A stretch of 51,920 bases of DNA. Origin: Coprinus comatus (taxonomy: Eukaryota; Basidiomycota; Agaricomycetes; Agaricales; Agaricaceae). Where the stretch lies: contig JAWPGT010000119.1 of the NCBI GenBank assembly GCA_034638255.1, positions 1 through 51,920 of the forward strand, written 5' to 3'. Both the position numbers and the translations under genes were made by a program. The notes beneath the pieces are model-generated. The model ran no database searches and had not been told where the DNA came from. It was given only the letters and a program-made list of their open reading frames with translations. Positions 10,404 through 24,951 of the stretch are shown here, in pieces (within the stretch, counting starts at the first letter, position 1; each line of letters begins with the position of its first letter).

Positions 10404-12139
10404 CTTTTTTAAATCCATGTATGAAAAACTCACAACCAAACGATACCACACCCACAAACAACAACCACACAACTAAATAAAAACGTCAAACATGAATAAC
10501 TCAACAAATACGAGCTACACTGGACAATTTAACTTACGAAACGCGAGCTGGTCAGACCAACGACGTGGAACAGACAATGTAGGAAACACAGACATAGGAA
10601 CAATCCCAGCAATATGGGCACAATTTAACATAAGTGAACACGCCCAAAGAGAATATATAATAGATCAAGCCCGAGAAATGATCAGACGATCGTTTCAAAC
10701 CAGAGGACTCACAGGGGAACCACATCACTATGGATCCTACAATGCGGAACTAATTGAAGCAGCACGACAGATCGCGTCGATTGTACACCAGCAAACAATA
10801 CAATACACTAGAACACCAATACAATCTGACCCATCAACGTCAATTGACAGAATTATTAACAGAATAGACGAAAACAGAATAATACCAGAAACAATACCAC
10901 CAATAGCACACGACCAACAATCCATGAGAGCACACACTATCGACATGGCTAATGAGCAACTACATCAACCACACCACAAAAATGAAAGTACACCAGAATA
11001 CCAAACTCGAGTCGAGGCCCAAATACAACAAGACAGGATAACTAGAGAAAAAGAAAAACGAAGAGCTGTATCAATGCCATTACCCCACCCAAAACCAATA
11101 ATCGCAAAAACCGAGAATGACAGCAGCAATCGGATACTACCCAGCGACAGTGGAACGTCACATGGCAATTTATACGCCAGTTACGGTGACCACATGTCCC
11201 TTACAGATAGATACTCGACAACACAACAATCACCCCCAAAGACAACTAGGCCAGCATCAGTATGATTCGGCACGTCAAATGAGGAAACTGGGACACATGA
11301 CCTACCACCACACCAACAAAGTAGGATTGACCCAATAAATAACAATTATAACGCAGACACGCACACAGGGGTAGGAACACAACCATACCAACCAAATGAT
11401 CCATGGGCAGGAAACCCATACCACCAACCCATATATCCACCCCCACAACACTACAATGCATACGCGATAAACAACCCATACTCGCACACAAATAATTATA
11501 CCATACCATATGCATATCAACAACCCACATATACAACAGCAGGAATAAATACTGGGATGACCATGGGATACCACCACCCCCACATAGGCATGAACCCAAC
11601 ACAACACTATGGATATGGAACGCAAAATCAACCATACACAACCAACCACAACAACGCAACCAGTATGGAACCAACATTAACCAGGGCTCCGGACATAACA
11701 GAATCAGCCAGGATACACCAACAATGGATACACCAACAATTAAAAATGACCATTAATATGCACCTAGCTGACATACCAGATACATCTGACAAGTCGAAAG
11801 CAAACCCAGACCTGACGATACAATATTCAGGATCACGGCAGCACATCGAATTCAAAAGATTCCTAACAGATCTATGCATAAACTATAACATACAAGGACT
11901 TGGGGGACCAGGAATGGCAAAAGACCGAAAAAGATTATATAATTTACTACCACATCTCAAAGGTGAAGCAAGAACAATATGCTTAACAAAAATTGAGAAA
12001 GTAGACGAATTGGGGGAACACTGGACATTTGAGGATGCGATATGCACACTCTATGACTGCTTCATACAACCCACCGCATCATATGACGCATGAGAAAGAC
12101 TAAGCACTACACGGTACAGCCAGAAGAAAGGAGTAGGGA

Positions 12140-12671
12140 TGTTACGGTTTCATATTTATCACGACTAATCATTAGAACTAATGATGGACGATAGTGTACT
12201 TTCTCTTACTCGTTTCACATAGCCTTGGACTACTGTTTCGTATAGCCTCGGACTAGTACTTTCTACGGACTTCCACTTGTTGTTTCACTCACTGTTTCAG
12301 CTGTAGATAGTTTCACTCTCCTGTCTCACATGTATCAAGCATAGCCTACAACCTGTACTCGTAGTTGTATAAATACATGGACAGTGACAGAGATTAAGCC
12401 TCAGCTTAATACTCTCGTTGCCTCTCTTGTTCTCTCTGCTATCTCGCTCTCTGTCCTCTGCCTGATAACCCCAGAACTCGGAGTCAGCTCTAACTCTTGC
12501 ACGAACGACTTATTAGTAAGGAACACCTGTGATCTACAGTCTGAGTACTGTGGAGGTCGTCCCCTGAAAGTAGTCTCAGTAAGAGTAGACGTTCTCCTCC
12601 TACGAGCACCTCAAAGAGGTCCATCGTAGCATCGTCTATACCGAAACGGAGGTACAGGCAAGATCATAATA
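12140..12671 (+). repeat. TE-B 5' LTR (532 bp)
   Basis: It starts TGTTACGG. The terminal base pair is TA instead of CA because of a C-to-T change at 12670. TATAAATA at 12368-12375 marks the promoter. Apart from two positions it is identical to the 3' copy. Confidence 0.95.
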
Positions 12672-13043
12672 TTGTATTAAGCTACAACTCGACGAATCCC
12701 TAACCCGGATATCTGTCATCGTCTTCCTCCGCGAACCTCTAACCCAGGTCTCTGCACTCGTCACCCTCCCCAACCCAACTCCGTGCGAACTCCTAATCAG
12801 AGTCTCTGCAACCCTTTGCTTTTTATTCCTTTGACAACCGCCTAACCCGCAACCGTCATTATTTGGAAAACTAGCACAAACCCTCATGCATAGGATCAAG
12901 ATCCGGGCTGATAACATACCTTGCCGTCGAGCAGGACTACCTTAAGCAAGTAGTGGCTGATAACATACCTCGCCGTCGAGCAGGTCTACCTTAAGCAAGT
13001 AGTGGCTGAGAACATACCCTCTTAAAAGAAGAAGGGCTGCCTT
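12672..13043 (+). other. TE-B leader with 49-bp tandem repeats
   Basis: Three copies of a 49-bp unit begin GCTGATAACATACC at 12907, 12956 and 13005. The first two are nearly identical and the third is degenerate, reaching to about 13053. Upstream, about three degenerate copies of CGAACYCCTAACCCRGRTCTCTGCA lie at 12690-12815. No ORF of note is seen here. These repeats may be RNA packaging or translation-control elements; that is inference only. Confidence 0.7.
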
Positions 13044-14735
13044 TAGCAAGCAGCACCCCAAGTTTCCACAATTGCCTCCCACCGAATTTCCTCTTCCATT
13101 CCCTCGTCTTCCAGACAACCACTCATATCCAGAGACGCAAACGAACAAGAACTAGTTGATCTCTTTGACTCCGCCGTACGAATCCCAGAGGTCAGTACAA
13201 CCTTTGGAACTCCTTCAATCAGGAGGTACCTTCCACCCGGAATCAAACTTTCAAACGACCAACAAAGTTGTCTTGTTGATACCTGGAAACGATTTCAAGA
13301 ACTCAACGAAGCAGGAAGTTCCCAAATCGCTGCCGACATCCACTACGTCTTCCGATTCCTACTACCTTATAAATCCACCTCACTTCTTATCCGAGTCAAC
13401 ACCTACGACCTATACTTGGTAGTTGACGGACTCTATCAACCCACTGTTGAAAACCCCAACCTTACAACTGATATCGAAGTCGACAAAACCAAAACTCTAT
13501 TCTACAGCAACGAACTTGCAAACCTTAGAAACGCAGTCCGCGACAAGATCATTGCTCTAGATCTATTCCCTACATCATCACCTATCCGAACTCATCCTCC
13601 CAATCCCAATCCCTCATCACCTGACGACGCTTCTATCCACTCAAATTCACAAACCCACTCTCATGCTCAATCACCTACACCCAGAAACCCAGCTCGTCCT
13701 CCTTCCAGAATGACCGACCAACCCAACGAAGAAAATTACAATGGAAAGTTCGATATCCCAATCGAAAAGTTTGATGGAAAACCCATCCATTATGAGAATT
13801 GGAAAGATAGCATCATCCTCGCTCTACAATTGAAACCCAAATACTTTCGAAACGGTGCTATTCAAACAGAACAAGCCATACCAGTTGTTCTCCAATTATT
13901 AACTCATGGGAGTTGTGGTCATTTCCGAAGGCAATACCTGAGTTCTCATAGAGGTGAAGAAGCTGGAACATACAGATATGGAACATGGCGTGATTTCATC
14001 ACAAGTCTTGACCGAGCTTTTCAACCCCATGCTGAAGCTGCCGACGCTCGCAACAAGCTCAAGACTTATCGCATGCTTCCTTGGCAAAATATGGAAGATC
14101 ATGTTAATAATGTCAAACAACTTCTTGACTTAGCCGGAATTGACAATGACGCCTACAAAGTCGATTCATTCCGTTCTACCCTCCCTCCTAAAATCCGAGA
14201 AGCCATTGCTCTTCGCTACCCTCAACCAACTACATTCGATGAATGGACTACCATTGCCACCCAACTTGATCAAGCTATCCGTCAGATCAACCACAAACCT
14301 CGTCCTCCAAAAAGCTATCAGAGACATAACTTCAACATCTCCAAACTACCCCAAGGAGAACCAATGGAGATTGATGCTGCTGGACGATATGATGACGATG
14401 AATATGAAGAAGTCGGAATCCCAGATTTCGATTCTTCTGATTCAGAAGAATCTGACGAAGAAAACGAAGCTGAATTAATTCTTGGAATGGTCCTTACGGA
14501 ACGACAAAAGGAACGTCGTAGCCGAGGAGTCTGCTTCTCCTGTGGAAATGCTGGACATTTCTTCCGAGAATGCCCCAAACGTCAATCCTCATCCTCCAAA
14601 CCCCGCAACAAGAAATCATCCTCATCAAACAGACCTTTCAAAAAGAAGAAGAAGAACAATGGAATTGACAAATTCCGAAGCTTCATGAAAGTGGCATCAA
14701 CACTGATTGAAGATGAAGAAGATTTGAATTTTTAG
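13044..14735 (+). pseudogene. TE-B gag with CCHC knuckle
   Basis: The frame is open from just after a TAG at 13041-13043 to TAG at 14733-14735, but its first ATG is at 13710 (MTDQPNEENYNGKF). The ATG-less 222 codons before it read as ordinary protein, so a non-ATG start or a spliced leader is possible. From 13710: a retrotransposon-gag capsid domain (PIEKFDGKPIHYENWKDSI), MEIDAAG, an acidic segment, a knuckle CFSCGNAGHFFREC and a basic tail. There is no internal stop. Pol follows at -1, with a T5 run at the gag stop. It is called a pseudogene only because the element as a whole is damaged. Confidence 0.85.
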
Positions 14736-17700
14736 GCTGGGTTTTGCTTAAGGCGACAAGTCAAACCCATCCAGCCTCCGCTATCCTTTCGGTGATTCAT
14801 GAAGACTCTCAAGACTCAGACAATCTCTCCTTTACAGATGATGAATCGGACATTAGTACTACTCACTCCTCTACCTCAAAGACAATGGACATACCGGACC
14901 CTATTTATTCTCCCAGACCAGACAATTCACCTCTAGTGAACATTTCCGTTATTCCTCTTATCCTGTCCCGCAACGAAAAATCTATTTATCTACCCATCTA
15001 TCTTCAAAATCACCGCTCCCACCAGATCGCCACCCTCAATGCCCTGATTGATTCAGGAGCTCAAGGAAACTTCATTTCCGAGAAAACCGCACGCTCCCTT
15101 AACCTCCAACGAATCCCTGTGGAACCCCCAATCGCTGTTACAAATGTTGATGGAACAGAAAACATCAGTGGAACAATCACTGAAAAAGTAGTTGTGGAAT
15201 GCATCATTGATGGACGAAACATCAAGACAGATGCCTATGTTATTGGAATTGGAAAACACCCTGCCATTCTAGGGTTTTCCTTTTTGGAACAGTACAATCC
15301 CGACATTGATTGGACTGCCAAAACATTCCGATGGCGTTCACCATTTTCCAGAACCATCTCCTGCTCCCAACTAGAAGATTCCATTACAATCAATGAAGTC
15401 ACCTGCTACAGTGAAGACCCAATTGATGTTCCTAAAAACCTCTGCATTGCTGCACAATCGCTCCCCGATACCCTTGACACTGGATTGGCTGGCCGCCTCA
15501 TACAAATCAATGCCAAAACTTCTGCATCCCAACTTATATCTCAAAAGCATGCAAAAGCCACATCTTCCGATCCAAAGGAAATAGTTCCTAGAACATTATG
15601 GAAATATCTTCCTGTCTTTGACAAGAAGGTCTCAGAACGATTTCCTCCATCATGACCTTGTGATCATCGCATTGATCTAAAAGAAACCTTCACTCCAAAG
15701 TCTTACAAACCATATCGCCTTGCACCGGCTGAAATGGATGAATTAAAGACCTTTCTTGACGAGAACCTAGCCAAAGGATATATCCGACCATCTAAATCTC
15801 CTATGGCATCACCATTCTTTTTCGTCAATAAGAAAGATGGAAAGTCTCTTAGACCATGTCAAGATTATCGCTATCTCAATTCCCACACTGTGAAAAACAC
15901 CTACCCCATTCCCAATGTCAGCTCAATTATGGACCGCCTCCGTGGAGCTAAATACTTCACCAAAATGGATGTTTGTCTTGGATATAACAACGTTCACATC
16001 TTTGATGGAGACCAATGGAAAGGAGCATTCAAAACTCCATTCGGTCTTTTCGAACCTACTGTTATGTTCTTTGGAATGACAAACTCTCCTGCGACATTCC
16101 AGGCAATGATGGATCATATCTTCCGAGACCTCATTGATAAACCTGGTTGTACAGCAGTTATTGTCTATATGGATGACATTCTCATTTTCTCTGATAACAA
16201 GCAAGATCTTAACAAGATGACTCTTGAAGTTCTAAAGAGAGTCCAAGAAAACGATCTTTATCTCAAGACCGAGAAATGCGAATTCAAGAAAACCTCCATA
16301 GAATTCCTAGGAATGACGATAAGCCAGAACAGTATTACCATGTCAGAAGACAAACTTGCTGGAATTGCAGAATGGCCTACACCAACATCACAACGTGAAG
16401 TTAGAAAGTTCTTAGGATTTGCAAACTTCTACCGAAAATTCATCAAAAACTACGCCAATATCACCCGTCCCCTAAATGACCTTCTACGCAAATCGGTAGC
16501 ATTTAAATGGACCCCAGAAGCAGAAGAAGCTTTTAACACTGTTAAGGACATGTTTGCGAACGGATCTATCCTTCTCACTCCCGATCCCCACAAACCATTC
16601 CATGTCGAAACAGATGCTTCTGACTTTGCAACGGGCGGTGTTCTATGTCAAACTGATGATAATGGAGTTACTCGTCCTTGTGCATTCCGTTCTAAATCCC
16701 TTGGACCTGCGGAACGCAACTATCCCACTCCGGACAAAGAACTCCTTGCGATCAAACAAGCTTTTGATGACTGGCGCCACTACCTACTGGGATCACCGCA
16801 TATAGTAACTGTGCACAGTGATCACAACAATCTCCGTTTTTGGCAAGATTCGCAGAAGCTGTCACATCGTCAAGCTCGTACATGGGCTGAACTGCAGAAA
16901 TACAACTTTGTGATAAAACACAAACCAGGGAAAGAAATTCCTGCTGCAGATGCACTCTCTAGACGACCAGATCATAACTTTGACTCTGCCGAAGAAAATG
17001 TGGACATTGTGGTTTTACCAAACAAGCTATTCTTAAACGCCACTTCAACTGAACCTGCCTTAATTGCTCAAGAACCCACTCTGAAAGAGAAACAACTGCT
17101 TCTAGCACAGCACCATGATCATCATTCTGCAGGACACCCTGGAATAGATGAAACATTTAGACGAATTCAGCTAATAGTAAAATGGCCTGGAATGCGCGAT
17201 TTCATTACCAACTATGTCAAAGCCTGTCCACAATGCCAACAATTCAAGATTGACCGGAATCCTGCAAAACCTCCATTCCAACCACTTCCTCCATCCGAAT
17301 CCATGCGTGTTTTTGGCGATATAGCTATGGACTTAATCACCGATCTCCCTCCTTGCGGAAAATTTGATTCTATATTATCCGTGATAGATCGCGGATTATC
17401 GAAGGGGATAATACTCTGTCCAACGTCGAAAACCTGCACCTTCGCCGATATTTCGAGACTCCTGATCGACAACGTCTACAAACGGTTTGGTACCCCCAAC
17501 ACTATTGTCTCAGATCGCGATCCTCGTTTTGCCTCTAAAGCTGCCCAAAGGTTCTTCGAGATGCTCCAGATCAACTGGAAACCTTCTACGGCATACCATC
17601 CCCAAACAGACGGTGCAACAGAACGAGCTAATCAAGAGATTGAAACATATCTCTCGATCTACTGCAACAATCAACCGAACGACTGGGTCGATGCACTTCC

Positions 17701-18424
17701 ACTTCTCGAATTCAGTTACAACTCCCATCCCCATGCCGCCAACAAACGATCACCACTAGAAATTATGACTGGAACAAATCCACCATCCTTCCCCAATGTC
17801 ATGGAAGAATCTGGTGCACCATCAGTCGATGATCATGTTCGAAAACTTGATCGTTTCAGACACGAAGCACTGCTAGCCTATCAATCCGCAGCTAAAGTGA
17901 TAGCTTCTCGTGTCAAACGCCCTCATTATCCAACCTATAATGAAGGGGATGAAGTTTATCTAAATGTGAAGAACCTTCCCATCCAATACCAATCATCAAA
18001 GATCAAGCCAAAACGTCAAGGTCCCTTCAAAATCCTAAAATGCAAAGGACCTCTGACTTATCAGCTTCTTCTACCAACTTCATGGAAGATCTATGATACG
18101 TTTCATGTGGCTCTGTTGAAACCCGCAGTTCAAAACGAGATCAACCCAAACAAGCCTTCCTCTGAAACCATCCCTGATCTGATAGATGGAGAAGAACACT
18201 GGGAAGTCGAAGCAATCATTAATCACAAAAGGAGTAGAAACAAGATGAAGTACTTGATCAAATGGAAGGGATTTCCTGACTCAGAGAATACTTGGGAACC
18301 AGAAGAGAATGTTTCAGATTCAGCAAAGGAACTGTTTGGAGAATACCAGAAGAACCATCGCCTTTCACTTAAAAGGGCTCCTCCAAAGAAGACACTCTCT
18401 ACCCCCCCTCACAGATATAAATGA
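14736..18424 (+). pseudogene. TE-B pol (protease-RT-RNase H-integrase-chromodomain), one TGA
   Basis: One frame is broken only by TGA at 15653-15655, where Arg is expected (FPPS-R-P). Protease shows LIDSGAQGNFIS. RT has KMDVCLGYNN and VIVYMDDILIF (about 16160). RNase H has VETDASDFATGG and HSDHNNLRFW. Integrase has H-H-C-C (HHDHHSAGH..CPQCQQ), IAMDLITDLP, SDRDPRF and DGATERANQE. A canonical chromodomain ends the protein (HWEVEAIINH..YLIKWKGF..NTWEPEEN), which would direct integration to modified chromatin. The domains are full length. The stop TGA 18422-18424 overlaps the ORF3 start as ATGA. Confidence 0.93.
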
Positions 18425-20237
18425 CCCAACAACAAGACTCTACCTCAGGCCCCTCTCCTCTTGAATACTCGCCCTCCTCTCATTCATCTTCTACACCAAG
18501 CCTAAGCTCAACCACCAACGACACCTTTCTGTCACCAGCAACCACACCCCCTCGAACTGCATCTACAACAGGAGCTATCAATACTCCTCTTGCTTTCAAT
18601 CCAGCTTTTGATCCTAACCAACTTCGACTGGACGATCCAGAAGTTCAAGTTCTTCTTGATACTGCTATCAAGGATATTCCTCCTCACATTCTCAATCGCC
18701 TGCACATTGACACTCTTATTGCTCGTGGTACTTACCCACCTGGAACAACTCTGATTGAAGAACCCCAACTTGCTGCAGCCATTGTCCTGGCAAGGTTCAA
18801 TGCCATTCCACCTACCATGGATCAAACAGAGACACCCATTGCTCACCCCATACCCCGCATCGCAACCCCAGACGCAGTCTCTCCCCTCATTGAACGACCG
18901 ACCACTGCACCCTCTAGGTCAGATGGTAACTCGCCTGAACCAGTATTTGCGACGGAAATTCACCCGAGAAGCGCACCTGCCACCCCCTCCGTTCATAATT
19001 CGAGTACATCGGAATGGGGAAATCACTATAACTGGAGAAGGGGAGTTGGACATCCAAACATGCTCTCCTACCACGAGGATGGAGAGGCACCACGAGAGTT
19101 ACCAGCTGGATCCAATGCCGAGTTTCTCTCCCTTCCATATTTCGAGAAACTCTATGAACTCTGGAATGTCCTCACCCACATTGCGTCGACGGCACGAGCA
19201 GAACGATATGCTCCAACCTCCGCACCCGGTCGCCTGGCACAATTATACTTTGTTCGACAACTCGGGGAGACTGTTACCGAATACTTCGGCCGTGCATCGG
19301 AGATCTCAGAAGCCTCTACCCCCACAACCAACCCTCCATGACCAGATGACCCAACGGGATCGAATGTTCCTAGAAATGTTGGACGTGAGAACCCCAGCCT
19401 CCCAGCTAGCCAGGTTCCTCCCGCCAATCTCCTTACCGACATCCCCAATACCTATCCAATCGCCCCAGACCATCCATTCGCCAACCTTGGTTCCAGATAT
19501 CCGTATTGATACACCACGCCCGCTCTTTACCATCCCCCAAACCGATGAGAGGCCCGTATCTTACGAAATATCTCCAACCCACCATTCGAGTCGTCAAGAG
19601 CAGTTCACTATGCATCGTCATTAAAGGAACTGGCTGATAAGATCATCGGTTCTGGAGACTTTGAGCAACGGTTTGGAAGGTTCCCGGTCTATAAGTTGAA
19701 GGAAGACATCATGAAGAAGGATATTCCCTTACTGGTCTACAACCAGTTCACTGACGAAGAAAAGAAGTGTTATGACTATGGTTGCATTGTCTGTGGATTA
19801 GTCGGACACATTGGATCGTCATGCCCTGACTACCAATGCCGATTCTGCAACACCATGGGACATTATTCCTGGACTTGCAAGAATCGACCCACATCCCCAG
19901 TCATCGTCTCTCGACTCAATACTCCCGAGCCCCTGGAACCAGCCACTCCCATCGCACTTACAAGAGCCCAAGATCAAATCACTCCCGAGATCTTTGGCAC
20001 CCAGAAAGCTCATGGACTACAATTTCATCGTGTCGGACATACTTCCTCCCTCCTCACTCCTCTCCCTCGACGTCTCGATGAGAACCGAAACCCCGAATTC
20101 ACCACTACCTATCTGTTGACCACTCATCCCACTTCGGATCGAATTCTGGCTCGTCGAACCCTCGCTCCTCTTACAAACAAATGTCCCTTTCCTGCCAATT
20201 TGGAGAACGATGGAAACTATCGAGGAGATGCCAGACC

Positions 20238-20618
20238 TGTTGAAAGCAACGCGTATGCATGTAGACATAGCAATATAATGATACGCACGAAGTGGTAGTT
20301 AGTATGTTTGCTTGGTGGAGAGAATAGAGTGTAAGAGAACTTGATAGTTCGAGAACTGTTTAATACAAGAGAGAAAGTACACTACTTATATGATAATTAA
20401 GTGGTCCGTGCTACGACTAGAAAGGAGTCAGGTGTCTACTACGTGTCAGGTAATTATACATGAAACAGGAGTTGATACAGGAGTTGAAACACATAGGTGA
20501 AACGCTAACTACAACCAATAAGGAGCTGCCACATAATGCAAAGCGTAATGGAACGATGAAAGTAAAACGAAATGAAAATGTCATGTGACTATCTAATAAT
20601 AGTCCGTATTTTCCAACA
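20238..20618 (-). repeat. TE-C 3' LTR (381 bp)
   Basis: On the + strand it runs TGTTGAAAGC...TTTTCCAACA. It is identical to the other copy except for one CpG transition. The purine tract of TE-C abuts its right edge. Confidence 0.95.
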
Positions 20619-20663
20619 CTCCCCTTTTCGTAAGCATAGTCGACAATTAAGCTCCAATACTCA

Positions 20664-23600
20664 CTAGTCCATATTATTTTTTAAAGTGTGCTTGGAAGCA
20701 GCAAAAGTTGGGGACAAAAACACTAAACCAAAGTGACTGTTCCTGAAGTTCTCAAATTTAACTCGACCAAGGTTCTTCATGAGAAGATCTGCAGGATTGG
20801 AAGTGCCAGGGATGAAAAATAACAGAACCTTCTTATCAGCAAGACATTGCCGAATGAAGTGGAATTTGATGTCAATGTGTTTTGACCTCTTCTCAACTGT
20901 AGGGTTTTGAGCAATGAAGAGGGAGCCCATGTTGTCTCCACAAATTTCCATCGGTTCACCGTTAGATAAACCGAGTTCCATCATTAGCTGACGGATCCAC
21001 ACAGCTTGACGGCAGCTATCAGAAAGTGCCATATATTCAGCCTCAGTAGAGGACAAGGCAACTGTCTTTTGCGATTGACTGACCCATGCAACTGGACAGG
21101 AGGCTAGAGATGTGAAGTAGCCTGTCTGAGAACAACGGTCCGTTGGATCACTATCCCAATCTGAATCACTATAGGTGATAAAACCTTCACCTTTTCCTCC
21201 ATCAAGCACCATGTGGTATTCCTTGGTAGCGAGAAGGTATCGGCAAATGTATAGAGCACGCTTGAGATGCTCTTCAGTAGGGTTGTGGGCATGTTGACTT
21301 AATTTAGTAACTGCAAACCCAATGTCCGGGCGAGTTCCAATCATCAAGTACAACAGTGATCCAATCACCTGTTGGTAGCGTGTTCAAAGCGTGGCGTTGA
21401 CAGGACCGGTGTTAGGAACGGCATGGTAACCTTCTGGCAGCGGAGTTCACGCCGGTTTGGTTTCTCTGCCTGCACTGTCAATCTTAAATCGTTCAAGGAT
21501 CTTTTGTAAGTAAGAAGCTTGATCCAAGAAGATTTTTCGATTCTTCCTATCACGGCGGATGCGCATGCCTAGAAATTCTTTGACTTCACCGGCATCACGG
21601 CATTCCCAACGTTTCATGAACTTCCCTTTTAACTTTTTAAGTAGGGCGGAGTCATTTCCCATGAATAATACGTCATCGACGTAGACCACGGCAATGCAGA
21701 TCTTGCCAGTTTTCTTGTCTCGGTAGATATATACGCCAGCATCGGATTCGCATCGACTGAAGCCTAGGTCTTTCATGGAAGTTGCCATTTCCTTCCACCA
21801 GGCCAGTCCAGCTTGTTTAAGGCTGTACAATGCGCGACGTAACCTCCAGACTTTATTCTCCTTCCCTTCCTGGATGAAACCTTCGGGTTGTTTCATATAG
21901 ATTTCTTCATCCAATTTTCCGTATAAGTACGCTGTCTTTACATCAACAGCCTCGATATCCCAATCATTCAAAGCTGCTAAGCCAAGAAGGATACGAGTGG
22001 ACTCATAACGTACAACTGGAGAAAAGAGTTCATCAAAGTCGATACCTTTGACTTGAGAGAAACCTTTTGCCACGAGACGAGCACGTTTCCGGCCATCTCC
22101 TTTGACATTGAAAACCCATCGATTTTGAATAGCTTTCCTCCCCTTAGGGAGATCCACAATTTCATATACCTTGCGCTTCTTAAGCGCTGTCAACTCTTCT
22201 TTGCATGCTTCCAGCCATTTCTGTCTTTCTTCTGGATCAAGTTTGCCAAGATCACGGAATTGAACAGGGATTTTTGCAGCATTACTATGTGCAAGTTTGG
22301 CTTTTGTCAGCAAAATATTAATCCATTCTAACCCCCCTTCCCTGGAAAGCCATTGTTGCATTTCATCCTCATCTTCAGGAGGTGCAGCAGGATTGCGCTC
22401 CCCTTGACTCTCCATCCAACGTTTATAGTTTTCAGCATATTGCTCAAGCCGTTGGCGAGCTTCTTCGTCAGATAGATTTTGAGGTCTGCCACGAGGCATC
22501 TTGAACCGGTTTGATGGACCAGGTTCTTCCAGAGAAATGGTATCATAATCACGGAGAATTTCAGATGGATGCTTATGTCCATAGGCATTATCGGGTCTTT
22601 CCGGGACTTTTCGTTCGTGGCCTGAACGGCACGGTTCGAAAGAAGGACCTTCTTGAGCATGTTTTGGTAAGGGACGTTGTGCTCTTTCAGGTTGAGACCT
22701 TCTTGGTGTCTCAGGCGGATGATAATGATCTCTATGATCGTGATTGTGACCATCATGGTGGTGATGATCGAGGGAATCCTCACTCGCATAACTCAATCCG
22801 TCATCTTCATCCTCTGTTTCGACTTTTGGTCGTCTGGAGGGAGATTTAGGAGGAGGAGTTGGAGGAGGTGGGATAGAGGGATCGCGAGCTGGTGGGGCAG
22901 GCAGATCTGAAGGTCGAGTAGGATTACTCGGTGTCTTCGGAGGAATAGCAGGGGGATCTGCTGGGAAGTCGAAATAATCTGTGTCTGATCCATCATCTGA
23001 CATTCCGTCAAAGAGGTCATCAGGAGGATTTGGGGGTGTTCGTAGATCTCTACGTCGATCAGTGGCAGTTGATTCACATTTAGGGAACCACTCTTCCTCA
23101 AAGATTGCTGTGTGAGCTATATAAATAACGTTTCCTTTTTGGTGACGCATGAACTTTAGGTTACTACCATCATAACCCAAAAAGATCATTGTCTCCGACT
23201 TGGCTGCGAGTTTATTTTCGCACACAGCAGGCGGCAGGTACACGTAAGCTCCACATCCGAACACATGTAAACCATTTACATTAGGTTTATTTCCATGCAT
23301 TAATTCAAATGGCGTTCGATACTCGAGACGTTTCATTGGTGTTCTATTATAGATATGAATTGCCGTTTCCACAGCAAATTCCCACCAATTCTCCGGACAA
23401 CATGCATGAAGTCGCATGGCTTCAGACTTCTCGCGAATCGTTCGATTCAAGTGTTCAGCACGTCCGTTCTGCTCATGAATATGAGGAGCAGTATTCTCGT
23501 GAACAATACCGGCTAAGCTAAACAAGTTTTTCAACTTGTCCGAAATGTATTCCCCCCCATTATCAGTGCGAACACGTTTGACCTTTTTCCCATGTTGGGT

Positions 23601-24899
23601 TTCGACTTGAGCCAAGAATTCCTGAAATATCGCAAAGACATCGGATTTCTGTCTCAAAAATCGAATATAGGTAAAACCGGAGTAATCATCTAAGAACGTG
23701 ATGATCCACTTTGCACGGTGATATGATAATGTGGGAAATTCAAGAAGGTCAGAATGCACCAACTCGAATATTTTGGTAGCTCTGGACAATGATGGAGGAT
23801 GAGCCTTTTCCTGCAGCTTGCCACGAGCGCAACCATCACATGTCCTTGACCGTTTTGGAATATCGACATCTGGGAAATTAACCGTGTGTTCCTTGAACTT
23901 CCTGAGCACTTGCTTCGAAGGATGTCCAAGTCGATTATGCCAGAGATCATAAAGCGAATGAACTCCAGGTAAAGTTAGGGAACGGATGTCACTATCCAAT
24001 ATGATTCGAGAATGAACCATATGTATTCCATCACCCTTTACCCGCTGAGTAGCCTCCATATAGAGGGAGCCATCGGGCCGTAGGATCCGAGATCCTGTCA
24101 CATCAGCCTCAAGCCTTAAGCCATCAAGATAAAAGGGTCCTGGTGACATAAGTCTTCCATTCAATCCCTCTATGTAAAATACCAGGTATAATGACGTGAT
24201 GGTTCGTACACCAGCCAATTCATGCTGGATGATTACACGGCCACGTGCTTTGATGGTGGTGTGACTATTAGCTGTTTGCACCGTGCCGTAATCACCCTTC
24301 TCGACGTCAACGAAGTCGCCAATGTTACCAGTGAAGTGATAACTAGCGCCAGAGTCGAGCATCCAGATTGCTATACCAGTATTATACACTGGGCGATTTT
24401 TGCAATTGCTGCATTGACAATGTTCAAAGAATTTACCATGGTCATCTTTTTCATATCCTGAGATCGAAACAGTAGGTTTTAAGTACTTCATCGGGATAGA
24501 AATGGGAAAATCATAATGTGCGGTATCATTTGTGGCGGGAAAAATACAAATCTCAGTATCTAGCGGTGGAGGATTACAAACAGTAGTCCAAATAGTTCTA
24601 GTAGTCCCATGCAACGATCTCGATAGTCCATCAACAGCCCTCGAGCTTAGAAGCGAGAGGCAGGAGAACCCGGAGCAGAGGAATTTTCTGGAACACCCCA
24701 GAAGCGAGCTGCTTCGGGGTCCACACTGTACAGAGCACACATCAGAAAAAGATGAATCTTTGATCAGAGATTCTACGTACTTGTATTCCCCATCATCGGT
24801 ATCGTACTGGGTAGAGGGCGAGTTCATGATTTGTTCATATTGTTCATCAAGAACAGAGACAGATGCCGGAGCAGACACCTGATCATGCGGAGGCCGCAT
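20664..24899 (-). pseudogene. TE-C pol (protease-integrase-RT-RNase H), two TGA codons
   Basis: One frame is interrupted by TGA (- strand) at 21449-21447 and 21386-21384, both where Arg is expected. Protease shows IWMLDSGASYHFTG. GAG-pre-integrase has LWHNRLGHPS. The integrase core has HSDLLEFP, RTDNGGEYIS and NGRAEHLNRT (D-D-E). A Pro/His/Glu-rich linker follows. RT has NRWVFNVK, FDELFSPVVR, DVKTAYLYG and VVYVDDVLFMG. RNase H follows from MIGSLLYLMIGTRPD to SSTEAEYMAL and KHIDIKFHFI. All domains appear full length, so few changes separate it from an active element. Confidence 0.93.
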
Positions 24900-24951
24900 G
24901 TGAACATTATCATTCTCGTCAATAGAGACTACCGAATGCAGGGGACTAGGC

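Noticed and set aside
12907..13053. Tandem 49-bp repeats as a CRISPR-like array
   Set aside because: The units abut without unique spacers and lie in a retrotransposon leader of a eukaryote.
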